This document shows positions 12,507 to 23,094 of a stretch of 64,000 bases of DNA, piece after piece (the stretch's first letter is position 1; each line of letters opens with the position of its first letter). Origin of the DNA: Anopheles merus (taxonomy: Eukaryota > Arthropoda > Insecta > Diptera > Culicidae); NCBI RefSeq assembly GCF_017562075.2, contig NC_054085.1, positions 3,844,001 to 3,908,000 of the forward strand. The letters are read 5' to 3'. Below the pieces are notes generated by a model. That model was not told where the DNA came from. It searched no databases and worked only from the letters and a program-made list of their open reading frames with translations. Both the position numbers and the translations under genes were made by a program.

Positions 12507-13805
12507 TAGTGTTGGCCGTTCCGGTCCAAACCTAGTAAAAAAGTTCCGTTATTTATGTAGGCCGTTCCGTTCCGATCCTTAATACAAAATCGTTCCGTTC
12601 CGTTCATCCCGTTCTTTCCGTTCTTTCCGTTCATTCCGTTCCGTTCCGTTCATTCCGTTCATTCCGTTCCTTTCGTTTCGTTCTTTCCGTTCATTCCGTT
12701 CTCTCCATTCATTCCGTTCCGTTCAATTCGTTCTTTCCGTTCACTCCGTTCCGTTCCGGTCTTTGCTGTTTCAATATTGTTAGCAAGGTGCTATCGTTCG
12801 TGCGTTCCGTTCGTTGAAAAAACCGGCATTGACCGGCTGTTGCTTGCTGCATGCAAGATAACTGTTCACTCTTTTTCGCACACAGTATGTGTTGCCTGTG
12901 CACTCTCCCATGCTCACAGGAATATTCATCGCACTTCGTCGCGTATCGTTTATAAAAATCGTGATCAACGAAACCAAAAATAGTGTTGCATTTGGTATTA
13001 TGGTGCAATTTGTAACATCTTTTATACTTTTTGTTATAATTTAGCTGATCTTAACTAGACAAATAATTGTTATAAAATTTAAATCTGTTCTCATATGGCA
13101 GACCGGGTTGGAGAAGATGTATTATAATATGTGAGTTTGAACAACGAAAAATAAAATGTATTTATTTTTTGTGCCACGATATTCACTTGATCTTGGCACT
13201 CGGCATGATTCCAATATTTAGCCATTCGATTCGAAGCATTCTGTTCCATTCGACAACCGTTTGAGTGCCGTGATGTTGTAAACGATTTATGTGGAAAAAA
13301 ACTAATTGTTTTAAGTGGTAAGGGAAATTCAAATAATTAGTCAATCTCGTGATACAATCGTCAATTCGTACCATTCAATAACATCTGCATGGGTAAAAGC
13401 CTCGAATGGATTGTGCCCCCATACGCTGGGATGATTATCCTGCTTTGGGCATTTAAGTTACTGATAGCCACGGCACAGGAAGGCTTTGACCGAAAATGGT
13501 CGTCGCATCTAAAAAGTTTAAAAAATGCTAGATAATAAATGCATGCTTTATATTAGCACAGCTAGTACAGCTTACTGGCCATAGGTTTAACTCATCTAGA
13601 TTTGGTGTCAGATATGATTTCAGATTGAAGAAACGCCTTTTCATATCCTGTAACAAGTGACAACCCCCCCCCTCCTCCCCCCGGAAGACAGTTTGGCTTC
13701 TAAGCTCTGGGTAGGTACTTTTGCACCCCAGGTTCACGTTCCGTTCTGTTTGAAAAATGAACTAGTGCCGTTCCGTTCCTTTTTTTAACGAAATTCCCAA
13801 CAATA
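12507..13805. mobile_element. hAT-like non-autonomous element inside BEL/Pao element 1
   Basis: Ends read TAGTGTTGG (12507) and CCAACAATA (to 13805), a hAT-like terminal inversion. They are flanked by an 8-bp target duplication, GTTGTCGT at 12499-12506 and GTTTTCGT at 13806-13813 (one mismatch). Eight-base duplications are the hAT signature. The first about 250 bp are a degenerate array of GTTCCGTTC words, and the same words recur near the other end (13735-13785), so they may be subterminal binding repeats. No transposase is present; the interior frames are short and low-complexity. Confidence 0.85.
12520..12765. repeat. CCGTTC/TTCCGTTCATTCCG simple repeat array
   Basis: Runs of TTCCGTTC, CATTCCGTTC and CTTTCCGTTC make up most of this stretch, within the hAT-like element. 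It gives rise to spurious frames such as the minus-strand one at 12709-13008. Confidence 0.85.
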
Positions 13806-13813
13806 GTTTTCGT

Positions 13814-14770
13814 CCATTCATGCCACTTTGTTGCGAGATTATCGGTAATATTTACGTCCCAGTCCTCAACGGCTAGGTGGACAGCCTGCACTATAATCCT
13901 CCCTTGAATTGTAAGTTGGCTGATCATAAATACACATGACGAAACTTAACACCTCTCGTTTAGTGGGGAGTTCTCCGCCGACATCGGTGTGAGCTCTAGC
14001 TATATTTACTTTGTAACCAAACGTGTCCAGTGGCGTATTCCACTGCACATTTAATATCTTTTCGACGCACCGGTTTTTTTCCTTGATGTCCACAAACCTT
14101 TGGTGGTGCTGATGTTCTTCCGGTATTGTTTGTCTCAACTTTGAATTATTCAACACAAAATTCCTTATGAGGAATCCACCAATCGCGTGAACATTTCTCA
14201 CCTGTTTCACCGTTTCGATGGCCTCTTCCAGTGAGAAGAAGCTGTGAAAGTAGTCGTCCACATAATGCTGGCGAATGATGGGTCTAAGGGCCAGCGGGTT
14301 AGTAAGTTGATGCTCTTCGGCGTTTCGATTTTTCGCCGCTTGAGCGCATGATGGCGAGCACGTTGCACCAAACATCATGACTTGCATTACATACGTATCC
14401 GGCTGCCGAGCTGCGTTTCCTTCTCACCACAGTATGCGCTGTGCGTCCTGGTCCTCCTTTCTTATTTTTACTTTGTGTAACATCTCCTTGATGTCTCTAC
14501 CAACGAAAATGGTGGGATCCCTTCACGGCATCTCGGCAGTATTCCAAATAGTAACGGTATTTTGTCAGGCCCAGTGAGGAACAGGGAGTTTAAGGAAACG
14601 TCTTTAAACCTTGTGCCAGAGTCGAACACTATCCTTAGTTTGGGCAACAGCTTATTCTTGTTCAAAACCACGAAGTGCGGCAAATATAATGTACGCGTCC
14701 CGTGCAGGGCTGCTTCTTCTCGTGAGAGATTTCTTATGTAGCCCTTCTTCTCATTCTCATTGAAGGTTTC
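13814..14770 (-). pseudogene. BEL/Pao element 1 reverse transcriptase
   Basis: Minus-strand pieces at 14468-14683 (LRIVFDSGTRFKDVSLN) and 13866-14387 (MFGATCSPSCAQ, then YVDDYF and a TVKQVRNVHAIGGF helix) form the BEL/Pao RT palm. The frames differ and the joining stretches carry stops, so the gene is dead. The catalytic YVDD is preserved. Homology resumes just beyond the hAT-like insertion at 13806. Confidence 0.85.
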
Positions 14771-16645
14771 AAGCAGCCAAGTCTGTAATTCCGGATCCTT
14801 TTTTTAACTGCTTTTCCTGACTCACTAGACGCCGTAAAGCAGCTTGTAAGCTGACCAGAAACATCAACGAAGTGGGAGCTAACCTCTTCCATAACAGACT
14901 TATCTCGTAACGTCCCACCGATTTCACTTGAATGTTATCAATAATTTTCTCGGCATCTTGCTCGACTTTACTATTGCTACTGGTTTCACTCCAAAGTCTT
15001 CTGTACTGAAGTAACGTTGGTTCATGTTGGTCATGGCTTTTTCTTCATAGTGGATCATCATAAGATGTTCGGATGCTTCGTGCAGATTAGTGTCCATCCT
15101 GAAGATAACCCATACTAGCTTCGTCTTAATCGCCATTGACTCATCACTTTGGCCCATTTTTCGTCCTAGTGGTATTAGTAAGTGACTATGGTTAAGGCCA
15201 ATTAGGACGGTTGGTTTCGCTCTCTTATACTCGCTGACTTCGATTTCTCTCAGATGAGGATATTCATCTGCAACATCACCGCAGTCAATGGATTGGCTCG
15301 GGAGCTGGAGCGTTTATATCGTTCTCATCTTCTCTAGAAGATGCTCTTCCTTCTCCTTCTCTCCTCTTACAAAGCAACTTACTCTCTTACTTTCGTCTTC
15401 TCGGATGGATAGATTCTGTGTCCATGTCATGGAACAGAAAATGCGTATGGAAATGCAAATGTAGCATACGTTTTGTCTCTGTTTCGCAGAACAATTAGCA
15501 CGATTAGATAGAAAATGTTTTGCTGTGCCTGGTGATAATTTGTGTTGGATGCAAGGGGTAAGTGTAGCAGTTGATGGTGCATTTTCTTGCACCCTTGAAT
15601 GCCGCATTCTCTTGCTGGTATACAGTTTCGTGCACGGTGATTATTACCGGATCGACAAGCGAAGCATTGTTCTCCAGCGAAGTGCGATTTCTACCCGTTC
15701 TTGGGCCGATCTCCGTTAAAACATATCACAACGGTATATTGCGTGGCTTCCGTGACAACACGGACAATACGAAGCTTGGTTCCATTGTCGTGATGTAATG
15801 TGTTTAGATGGTCGGGCCCTGTTTGTGTTGATGGCTGAGCCGTGTGCGCTTGCGTACGTTATTAAAGTGGTGGTTTACATGCGGCCCTCCGGTCGTTCCT
15901 GCTGGAGGCTGGTGTAGATTTAATGGTTATTTTGCGCATTCCGCTCGCTTTGGAAATTTCTTCAAGAACTTTGCTTGAGGAATCAACAGACATTTTCCGA
16001 AGTCTTCTAGCGAAGGAAGCTCGCCCGATTGTATGTTGGATGCTTTAAACTCGATCAATTTTACATGTCGATGAGTGGGTAATTTGCAAGTCAATTCGTT
16101 TATCAGCCGATGGTCTTGCAAATATGCTGATTTATTGATTGCCTTTAGATTTGTAATCATATCCTGAATTGCATCGGATAGTTCGGGAATCTTGTGCAGG
16201 TTGTCTATCTCGACCTTGCACGTCTTTTAGGTGTTCATCGTACACTAAGTCCGCTCTACTGAATTGTTTCTGAACATGAATTGTTCCTAATGAATATTAT
16301 TTCGGGAATGTTTACCGGTTCCAAAAATTATCCGCAACATGTTTCTCGGCTTCCCCTTTGAGAGCATGCTTGAGCCGGTTAATATTTTTGACGTATGAAA
16401 ATTTATCTTCTTCAGTGCTTTCATTGAACGCGCGCTCAAATTTGGACCACATGCCTTGCCATTGTACGGAGAGCTGGTTTAGTGCCGTTCGTTTTAAATA
16501 TGTATTAGTTTCTATGCTGCTATCCTTCAGCTCTTCGATTGGAGCTACGATGGCCATGTCTTGGCACAAGCCAGTTGGTGTTTGAGCCTTTATTTTAGCA
16601 TAATCTTTTGTGAATTTAATGCATAAGAATGGTTCATCCACTTTA
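14771..16645 (-). pseudogene. BEL/Pao element 1 gag C-terminal half and protease region
   Basis: The gag part at 16312-16642 contains KFSYVKNINRLKHALKGEA, the DUF1759-type gag signature of BEL elements. 15927-16160 continues it (INELTCKLPTHRH, EDFGKCL). 14924-15640 holds degraded zinc-knuckle and protease sequence without a continuous frame. The gag frame is cut at 16643-16645 by the insertion of transposon A and continues at 21505. Confidence 0.7.
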
Positions 16646-16790
16646 GGCCGCGGGGCCATGGGGTTTCTCAACGCTCATTTTCTCAAGCACTCATGAGTGC
16701 TTTTGAGAAACCTACGTTCTCAACGTTTGTCGAATCGGCACAAAATCGGTTTGAGAATCTTTGAGAATCTTTGAGAATGTTGACGATGCA
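16646..16790. repeat. element A left end: TIR plus subterminal TTGAGAA array
   Basis: After the GC-rich terminal repeat come TTTCTCAA, TTTTCTCAAG, a CACTCATGAGTG palindrome, TTTTGAGAAA, GTTCTCAA and three successive TTTGAGAATC units. The density of this 7-mer in both orientations is far above background and mirrors 21415-21501 at the other end. Confidence 0.8.
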
Positions 16791-17431
16791 GCGATCGGCT
16801 AACTGAAATATAAGCAATTGTGCTATTTGTTTTTCGATAATCACTTTGGAAAATGTATTCAATATCTATAATTGAAAAAGTTTAAAAAACAATGCGATCA
16901 AAAACATTTTTTCTATTCAAAGCTCCAAATAAAACTTGAGTGGCTTTATTAGTTTCTCTGAGTGAGAAAAATTGACGACGCCCAAGTAGAAAAATCGAGC
17001 AGTTTTTTGTTCTTTTCTATTTGACATCTCCCGTTTTCAGCTTAGCGGGAGATGGGATTGCACGCACACATGTCCAAGTTTTCGCGGAGACACGCACACA
17101 TTGAAACCAATGGCAAATAGGTGACAGCAGGCGAAAAAAAATATAGGTTATGTGATTGTAAACATTCTATTTATTCCAGCCTTCGCATCGGATTGAAACC
17201 GCGCCTACTTTCTCAAGTTTCCCAGTGCATTGATTCCGTACATAGCTGTGAATTATAGTAGAGAATATTATATACAGGTTGGTTATTAAATTTTGTGTAC
17301 TTACGCAGATTTGATCGCAGTTCCATCGTTCAGCCGGCACTACCTCAATGAGATGTACTGCTTTCCGTATTTGCGTGAGCTGCGTTAATTGAGAACAAAA
17401 GTAATTGAATTGGTTTTACCTTTATAGGAAA

Positions 17432-18532
17432 ATGTCTGAAGCTCCGGTCAACAACAGCAACAACAACAACAACGATAGCAACAACAACATCGTAAAACAT
17501 CAGCATAAAAACCATCTCATACAAATTGGTCCAGCAGAAAGACAGCAATCGCGCGTTCCGGTTAGTGTATCTCCAGGTGACACATTAAATTCACCTCCCC
17601 TGCTTGTTCGCACCACGTCCTTATCCTTTCCAAGTTCTTCAGGAGTTCACAACATTTCATTCCCTTCTCTGCCCCCCAAAATCACAACTCACAATCCAAT
17701 CCCAGTCCCTCCACGTACCTCTTCGTTGTTCCGTCCAACTTCGATTGTGCAAAACGTTTCGTTCCGGCATTCTGTTTCCCTCCCTCTCAGTCCTACCGTG
17801 CCACCACGCACGACTTCTCTGTCCCTTCCATGTTCTCCTGTACAACCACCTGTGCCAATCCGTCCTGATCCAATAGTTTTCGATCAATCAAGTTCCTTGC
17901 TCGATTCTTCCGTTGCTTCGCATGTTCCCGTCGTACCTCCTCGAACCAGTTCCTTACCCATTTCCAACACCAATCATCCGATCCTTAAAAAAAATTCACC
18001 TGGAGATACACAGTTAGATCGTTTAGAAAAGAAAATAGATATTTTATCAAAAGTATGTTGCCACACTTCACAAGAGGTCAGCCTAGTTTTAAAAAATACA
18101 AGCGGCATGAAAAATTCTGAGAGCTTACAGGGACACTTTAAAAGATTAGAAACCCTAGAAATGCTTGAGGAAATGGAGGAAAAACTGAAAACGAACAGCA
18201 TTTTCATGGCAGAAACAATATACCTGCTTGTAAATATATTGAAAGGTATCAGTGATGTTAATGAAAGATTATCCAGCACGTTAGATCTACTCTTTGATAG
18301 AGAATTCTTTTCGTTGTTTACGTGGTCAGGAAAAAGCATACCAGAACCGAAACTACCTTTGGAAAAATATATACATGTAATAGCTCTTTTCAAATTTGTA
18401 GGCGGTAGTAACATGGTATCAGTTTCAGATGGAACTGTGAAAGATTTTCTAGTAAAGAAACTTAACCATGGAAAGGCACGAAGTGATGTGAAAGGGTTAC
18501 GACATACGGTAAAACGTAAAAAAGAAGCTTAG
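17432..18532 (+). CDS. element A partner protein, DUF4806-like C-terminus
   Basis: A 366-codon frame starts at ATG 17432, just after a splice acceptor (TTTACCTTTATAG, AG at 17426-17427), so a noncoding first exon probably lies near 17.2-17.3 kb. The N-terminus is poly-Asn, followed by a Ser/Pro-rich low-complexity region with PPRTSSL/PPRTTSL repeated at least three times. A predicted coiled coil (LDRLEKKIDILSKV) follows. The C-terminal about 100 residues contain LLFDREFFSLFTWSGKS, resembling the end of the DUF4806 family found in many insect proteins and transposon-linked proteins. Relatives occur in elements B and C in the same convergent position. No catalytic motif is seen; a DNA-binding or transposition-accessory role is inference, by analogy to TNPA of En/Spm. 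Confidence 0.75.
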   Translation: MSEAPVNNSNNNNNDSNNNIVKHQHKNHLIQIGPAERQQSRVPVSVSPGDTLNSPPLLVRTTSLSFPSSSGVHNISFPSLPPKITTHNPIPVPPRTSSLFRPTSIVQNVSFRHSVSLPLSPTVPPRTTSLSLPCSPVQPPVPIRPDPIVFDQSSSLLDSSVASHVPVVPPRTSSLPISNTNHPILKKNSPGDTQLDRLEKKIDILSKVCCHTSQEVSLVLKNTSGMKNSESLQGHFKRLETLEMLEEMEEKLKTNSIFMAETIYLLVNILKGISDVNERLSSTLDLLFDREFFSLFTWSGKSIPEPKLPLEKYIHVIALFKFVGGSNMVSVSDGTVKDFLVKKLNHGKARSDVKGLRHTVKRKKEA

Positions 18533-18873
18533 ATTTAGATAGATATAATGGTCCATTAATTGTAAAAGTTTTTTATTGAATTAATGATTTAGGCATTTAT
18601 ACAATTAGGATATGAGTTGTGATTCAAGTTGTGATATGAACTATGTTGGAGTAAACGTATATGAATTTAATAAGTAAAAATTATTTATGAAATACCAACA
18701 ATCTGTTCTAGTTCTTAAGGCATTTCCTCCTTGCATTTTGCCTTATCCCGGGCATACTCGGCTACTTTATTCTAATCATTTTAATACAAAACTAAACTAA
18801 TAAAAATATTTACCTAAACTTAAACCTTTACTACCTATTCTAAGCCTAACAGCTTACATATAACAATTATGAT
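18533..18873. terminator. convergent 3' intergenic region of element A
   Basis: 341 bp between the two stop codons, very AT-rich. It contains AATAAA-like words on both strands (for example AATAAAAA near 18799 on plus and TTTATT on plus for the minus gene), suitable for two facing polyadenylation sites. No other feature. Confidence 0.4.
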
Positions 18874-21165
18874 CTAACTTTCAAATGTATGTAAAAGAGG
18901 ACTGAAATAAAATGTATTACCCTGATCTAAACTAACTGCCACTAGCTTGCATTTAATTTCTTTTAATTCTATCCTGACTATTTCCTGTGATAAATCTTCT
19001 ACCCTAGCTGTAAAGTTATAAATTATCGCCGAGCTACATGGTTGGCTAAAAGTGGGTTGTTTCTCCTTTAAGAGTCGTCCTTCTATAAAATATGAATCTG
19101 ATGACTTTTCTGCAGTACAATACCTTACTATCTGATCCTCCTGTGTTAAAAACCATCCATTTCTATTGCCCTTTCTTAACATAAATTTTGGTTTGACTAA
19201 CAAAATTACCTCATCTTTTTTTACCTTTAGTGATGGATACACTCTATCATCCTTTTTCCTTGCATCTGCTGCCTCTAATTGCGTTAGTTCTATTAATCTA
19301 CACACTATCTGGTTTAAAGTTCTATGTCCTGTTCTAGCTAAGTTTTTCATAAACCCTAACTTGTCCTCAATACGATAAGTTGATAAAAATGGAAGAGGCC
19401 CGAAATTTTCAACATCTGCTGCTACATGTAGTAAATTATGAACGTTAATTGTTAAATGTGTTCGACTATAAACTGTGCTATATTCTAATACAAATTGTTC
19501 GAGCAACTGACCAGCAAATATCCAATATTGTTCAAATAATCTTGAAGAGAATAAATTTACCGCAATGAAAAAAAGCTTATGGTGCTCATAGGCTTCATCT
19601 GATATTCTGTTTTTTAACAAAGGTATGCTAACGTGATGTAAAAATGCTGACAATTCGGACCCCTTCCAAAACCCTAAATATTTTAATGCCCTAGGCTTAC
19701 GATGTATCTCTGACGGGTATTCGATCCTGACTAAAATATTTGAAATTTCTAACTGCTCCTGTTTTGACCACTTCGGAAAAGGGTGTAAAGCACCAGTTGT
19801 AAAACCTTTAAGTAATTTTTTTTCTATTCCTAGTGCGAACAAGTGAAGGTCATCGGCTATCGTTGTTTGTGTTACGATGTCTACTTCATCTATATCTAAT
19901 AATGGCGTGTAATATTTTTGGTGTTTCACGTAGTCTCCGTTTCTAAATTCTTTGTCGGTCCGAACTTCAGCTGTTCCTTCATATATTGTTTTGGTTCCGT
20001 CATGGCTGCCAACTATTTTGCACTTAATACATGCTTCCAGCCCAGGAGGATACGTTACTCCTAAAAATATATAATAAATTTGCTGTTACTCTCTACTTCT
20101 CTTTGAAAATTCTCATTTCGTACAATTAAGTTTACTGTGTCATTCTTACCTTTGATGAACGCACGAGCTGGTGTATCTGCTACAATAGCTTTCAGGCGAA
20201 AGTCGATGATAATTCCGTTAACATCAATGCCTTGCACCAGTACGCGGTTGATATCATCCACTAAAGGCCGGAGAAACCCTTCCAAACAGCTCGGTTTTGT
20301 CGCACCACAAAATACACCCAGCACCATGATTGGCAGTGCTGGTAGATTAACTATGTGCATTAATATAGGCCATAGCTGCGTTGGTCCACTATTATGCATC
20401 GGAAGTCCATCTACCGCGATATTAGCTTCTATCAATCTGATCACTGGTGGTACAGATCTAGAACGAAAAAGTAAACCAAAAATTACCACATGTTCATTCC
20501 AAACAGTCATATTATTCTTACCGATAATATTGTTGGAGAGTGCTTTGTATTCCTTGGTACCAAAGCTGCCCTTCTCCAACGGCCGTAAAATGTCTCTCCA
20601 CCTGTTTCGGAGTCTTCAGTAGCGTCTTTGCACACCTAGGAAGAGAAATATTTGTAGTTTCACGAGTCAACACCAGCAAATCACTCAATGCAGAATGCGT
20701 TATTTTATGAGTTAAAGCCCATATCCTAAGCCTGCTAGCATAAGCATTGCCTTCGGGGGCTTCATCAGCATCAAAATACTCATCCTCATTGACTTCGTCC
20801 TCCAATACGCCTTCACTCCAATCGTCTTCCAACACCGAGCAATCAGCGTCTTCATCGTCATCAGAAACGTAATCCGCTGCTTCTGATTCCATGGGCATAT
20901 CGGCAACTTCAACGGCATCCGGCTGCACATTCCCGTATGATGAAGCTGTAATGTGTAATAATATTACAATATTAACAAATTATTGCTCTGCTTGCGTTTT
21001 TCATATTCCATTGTTTTAACACAAACATAACTTACCTTGTTGATCGACACCGCTGCTTGTTCCCGGAAGATTTTCCTCTTCCCATTCCTTTTCAAAGCGC
21101 TCCCAAATTGCTTTGGCACGCTTGCTCGCCACTCCACTTTTCTTCAAACGTTTGGACGTATCCAT
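18874..21165 (-). CDS. element A transposase, four exons, 682 codons, intact
   Basis: Exons on the minus strand: 21165-21036, 20945-20522, 20457-20150 and 20060-18874. All three introns (90, 64 and 89 bp) have GT..AG ends and phases that keep one open frame. An acidic N-terminal region (about residues 50-100) precedes WALTHKITHSALSDLL. Exon 3 holds VDGLPMHNSGPTQLWPIL (D201) and ADTPARAF (D279). Exon 4 has a C-x2-C (298-301), RTDKEF, DDLHLFALGI (about 357-367) and RIEDKLGFMKNLARTG (E519). These match the blocks of animal CACTA/En-Spm-like (CMC) transposases: DG.P, D.PA..., the D.H motif and the late E. No stop or frameshift is visible. Elements B and C carry broken relatives. Confidence 0.85.
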
Positions 21166-21414
21166 TTTCACTTGGTTTTATGCAAAAGAAATAAAAAAAA
21201 CAACTTTAAGTTCGAAGCAAAAGAAATCACTTTCATCCGTTTCCAACACCAGTTTGTTTTGATTTGAAAATGCACCCGCAGCTCTTGACGTTTACACACA
21301 CCACCATACATTTGATGCTCTTCCACACGGATCGAGCAGATTTTTACCCTTCCCCCCCTGTTTTGCCCACATTTCGCCTGACAATTTCTACTTGGGCGGC
21401 CACGAGCTCGCGTC

Positions 21415-21501
21415 TGAGAACAAGTTTTGAGTACTTGAGAAACTTAAATGAGTTATTGAGAATGTTTTCTCAGCTTGAGAAAGCCCCGTGGCCCCGCGGC
21501 C
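21415..21501. repeat. element A right end: subterminal repeats and TIR
   Basis: Contains TCTGAGAAC, CTTGAGAAAC, ATTGAGAATG, TTTTCTCAG and CTTGAGAAAG before the inverted GC-rich terminus GGCCCCGCGGCC, mirroring the left end. Confidence 0.8.
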
Positions 21502-21504
21502 TTA

Positions 21505-21660
21505 GGCAATCGGTTCAGTATGCCAGACGTTAACCACCAGTCGATAAGCATATCGACCAATATAATAACAGATGTGGCGGATTGGTATCGCGAAGCGGCA
21601 ATTTTGTCATCTGATAAAACGGTGGAAGCAAATGGCTGCCATATCAATAGTGGGTAAAAA
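21505..21660 (-). pseudogene. BEL/Pao element 1 gag, N-terminal piece beyond transposon A
   Basis: The minus-strand frame ending LNRLPK at 21505 continues, in the same phase, into the gag frame at 16642 when the TTA duplication is counted once. This pins the transposon borders and shows that this piece belongs to BEL element 1. No start codon or 5' LTR can be recognised further right. Confidence 0.7.
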
Positions 21661-22012
21661 GTCGAGCAGTCGTTAAAAAATTGGCTATATCGATCGATTG
21701 GCTATATAGATCGATATAATAATCTAAAGAAGTAGAAAAAGTTAATAAATATTGCAGAGTGCACATTCTACATGAATCAGACATTGATTTGGAGAAATAC
21801 TCCATTAAATATTGGATTGAAGATTGAAATATTCAATGTATAGAAAATAAAGCATTAACATATTTCGTATGAGTTATAAATATTATAAAAAATCGTCCAA
21901 AATACGCAAAAAAATAAGTAAAAATGTAATTAATCTGGAAAATTAATTCAAATGCTAGATTACAATGTATTACTTTAAAGCGTTTAAATGATATTTTATA
22001 ACTTATTTTACT
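21661..22012. other. AT-rich, no gene seen
   Basis: Would contain the 5' end of BEL element 1 if it survived, but I find no LTR matching 10024-10231. Confidence 0.4.
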
Positions 22013-22180
22013 TGGTTTAACGTCCTACGTGGACAAGTTGACCAATACAGGCTTTCGAGACTTATTAAGTACCATGCAGTCGGAAAGTCAGTCCTTGCTA
22101 CGGGGGGACGGTCTATTTAAGATTTGAACTCTCGACGGTCATGTTGTTATGTCATGCGTGTACCAAGAAACTGCGATACT
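22013..22180 (-). mobile_element. tRNA-derived SINE, resembling Anopheles SINE200
   Basis: On the minus strand a Pol III B-box-like GTTCAAATC (plus 22121-22129) is preceded, about 40 bases upstream, by an A-box-like TGGTACACGCATG. The body reads GACCGTCCCCCCGTAGCAAG, GTCTCGAAAGCCTGTAT and CGTAGGACGTTAA, the order I recall for SINE200 of Anopheles. Family assignment is from memory. The head is not a foldable tRNA. Confidence 0.6.
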
Positions 22181-22614
22181 AAACTTAAAAGGTTCATAAC
22201 TTAGTAGTAGACGAAATATTTTCCTTTGTTAATTACATCATCGTTTTATAAAAAAATTCAGGCCTTCAAATATAGACGAGGCGAATTCATGGTTCAGCCG
22301 CGATTTCATTTAGCAACATACCCGTTGTAGATTGAAGAAACATCCCCCCGTAGTAAGGGCTCATTATTCGGTGGCGTAGCATTGAATAGGCCTCGAAATC
22401 GTGTTTAGGCCGTCATGCCCGCGCAGGATGTTAGGTCAAGTAGAAGAACAGGTACATATTCTCTTTCTTCTTATATGGCACAACAACCGTTGTCGGTCAG
22501 GTCTGTTAGTACCACTATTGGGATTGATTTTCAGTTGCTTATTTACAGGGCTTTTAGTTGATTTCGCCAGCGTAGCAACGTTGAACGCAACTGCAGCATT
22601 TGACAAGACAAGCG

Positions 22615-23033
22615 CATTAGTTGTTTTCAGAACGTCATCATGCTTAAGACAACGTTCACACTTGATATCACAAGCGCGGTACACAACATTTCAGTGTTGC
22701 GAAATCAAACAAGAATTGAACTACACATGTTGAAACGGATTCAGATCAATTGAGAGCAATTGGTTGCAAAATTGGAGAATTGGAGACTGCAAAATTGGTT
22801 GTTTACATGTTTTAGAGGAAACATGTTCAATACTTTTTCACTTAAATTCACAATTATAAGGGATGAACACTTTGCCATTACTTTCCCATTACAAAGTAAT
22901 GCTACTTTGAAAACGTTTATAAGCGGTGGTAAAATGATTGCTTTAAACCACAAAACCCTTTATGATATTGTGTACCGTGCTTGTGATATAAAGTGCGTAG
23001 GTTGTCTTAAACGTGATGACGTTCCGAAAACAA
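22615..23033. repeat. inverted repeat, about 80-bp arms
   Basis: GAACGTCATCATGCTTAAGACAAC..GATATCACAAGC (22628-22680) is mirrored at 22965-23033 (about 80 percent alike), with about 260 bp between. No target duplication was recognised; it could be an old MITE. Short frames on each arm (22436-22684 minus, 22760-23062 plus) share peptides only because of the inversion. Confidence 0.55.
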
Positions 23034-23094
23034 CAATGCACAACAACAATAACCAAGCATAACAAGAAACAACCTTAACACTGGTTCTTTTATT

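Larger units (their letters stand above)
16646..21501. mobile_element. element A: two-gene CACTA/CMC-like DNA transposon, apparently complete
   Basis: Ends are GGCCGCGGGGCCATGGGG (16646) and, inverted, GGCCGCGGGGCCACGGGG (to 21501), flanked by TTA at 16643-16645 and 21502-21504. The insertion lies in a BEL gag frame that resumes in phase on the other side, so both borders are fixed independently. Within about 120 bp of each end are many TTGAGAA/TTCTCAA words (six or more left, four or more right), like the subterminal transposase sites of CACTA elements. Length is 4,856 bp. It carries a partner gene (plus) and a four-exon transposase (minus), convergent with 341 bp between stops. The GGCC termini are not the usual CACTA/CACTG, so the superfamily call is by protein and TSD length. 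Confidence 0.85.

Noticed and set aside
12709..13008. Minus-strand frames in the TTCCGTTC array
   Set aside because: Products of the simple repeat and of the hAT-like element; no similarity to transposases.
22013..22180. tRNA gene
   Set aside because: B-box present but no cloverleaf can be drawn and the body matches a SINE.
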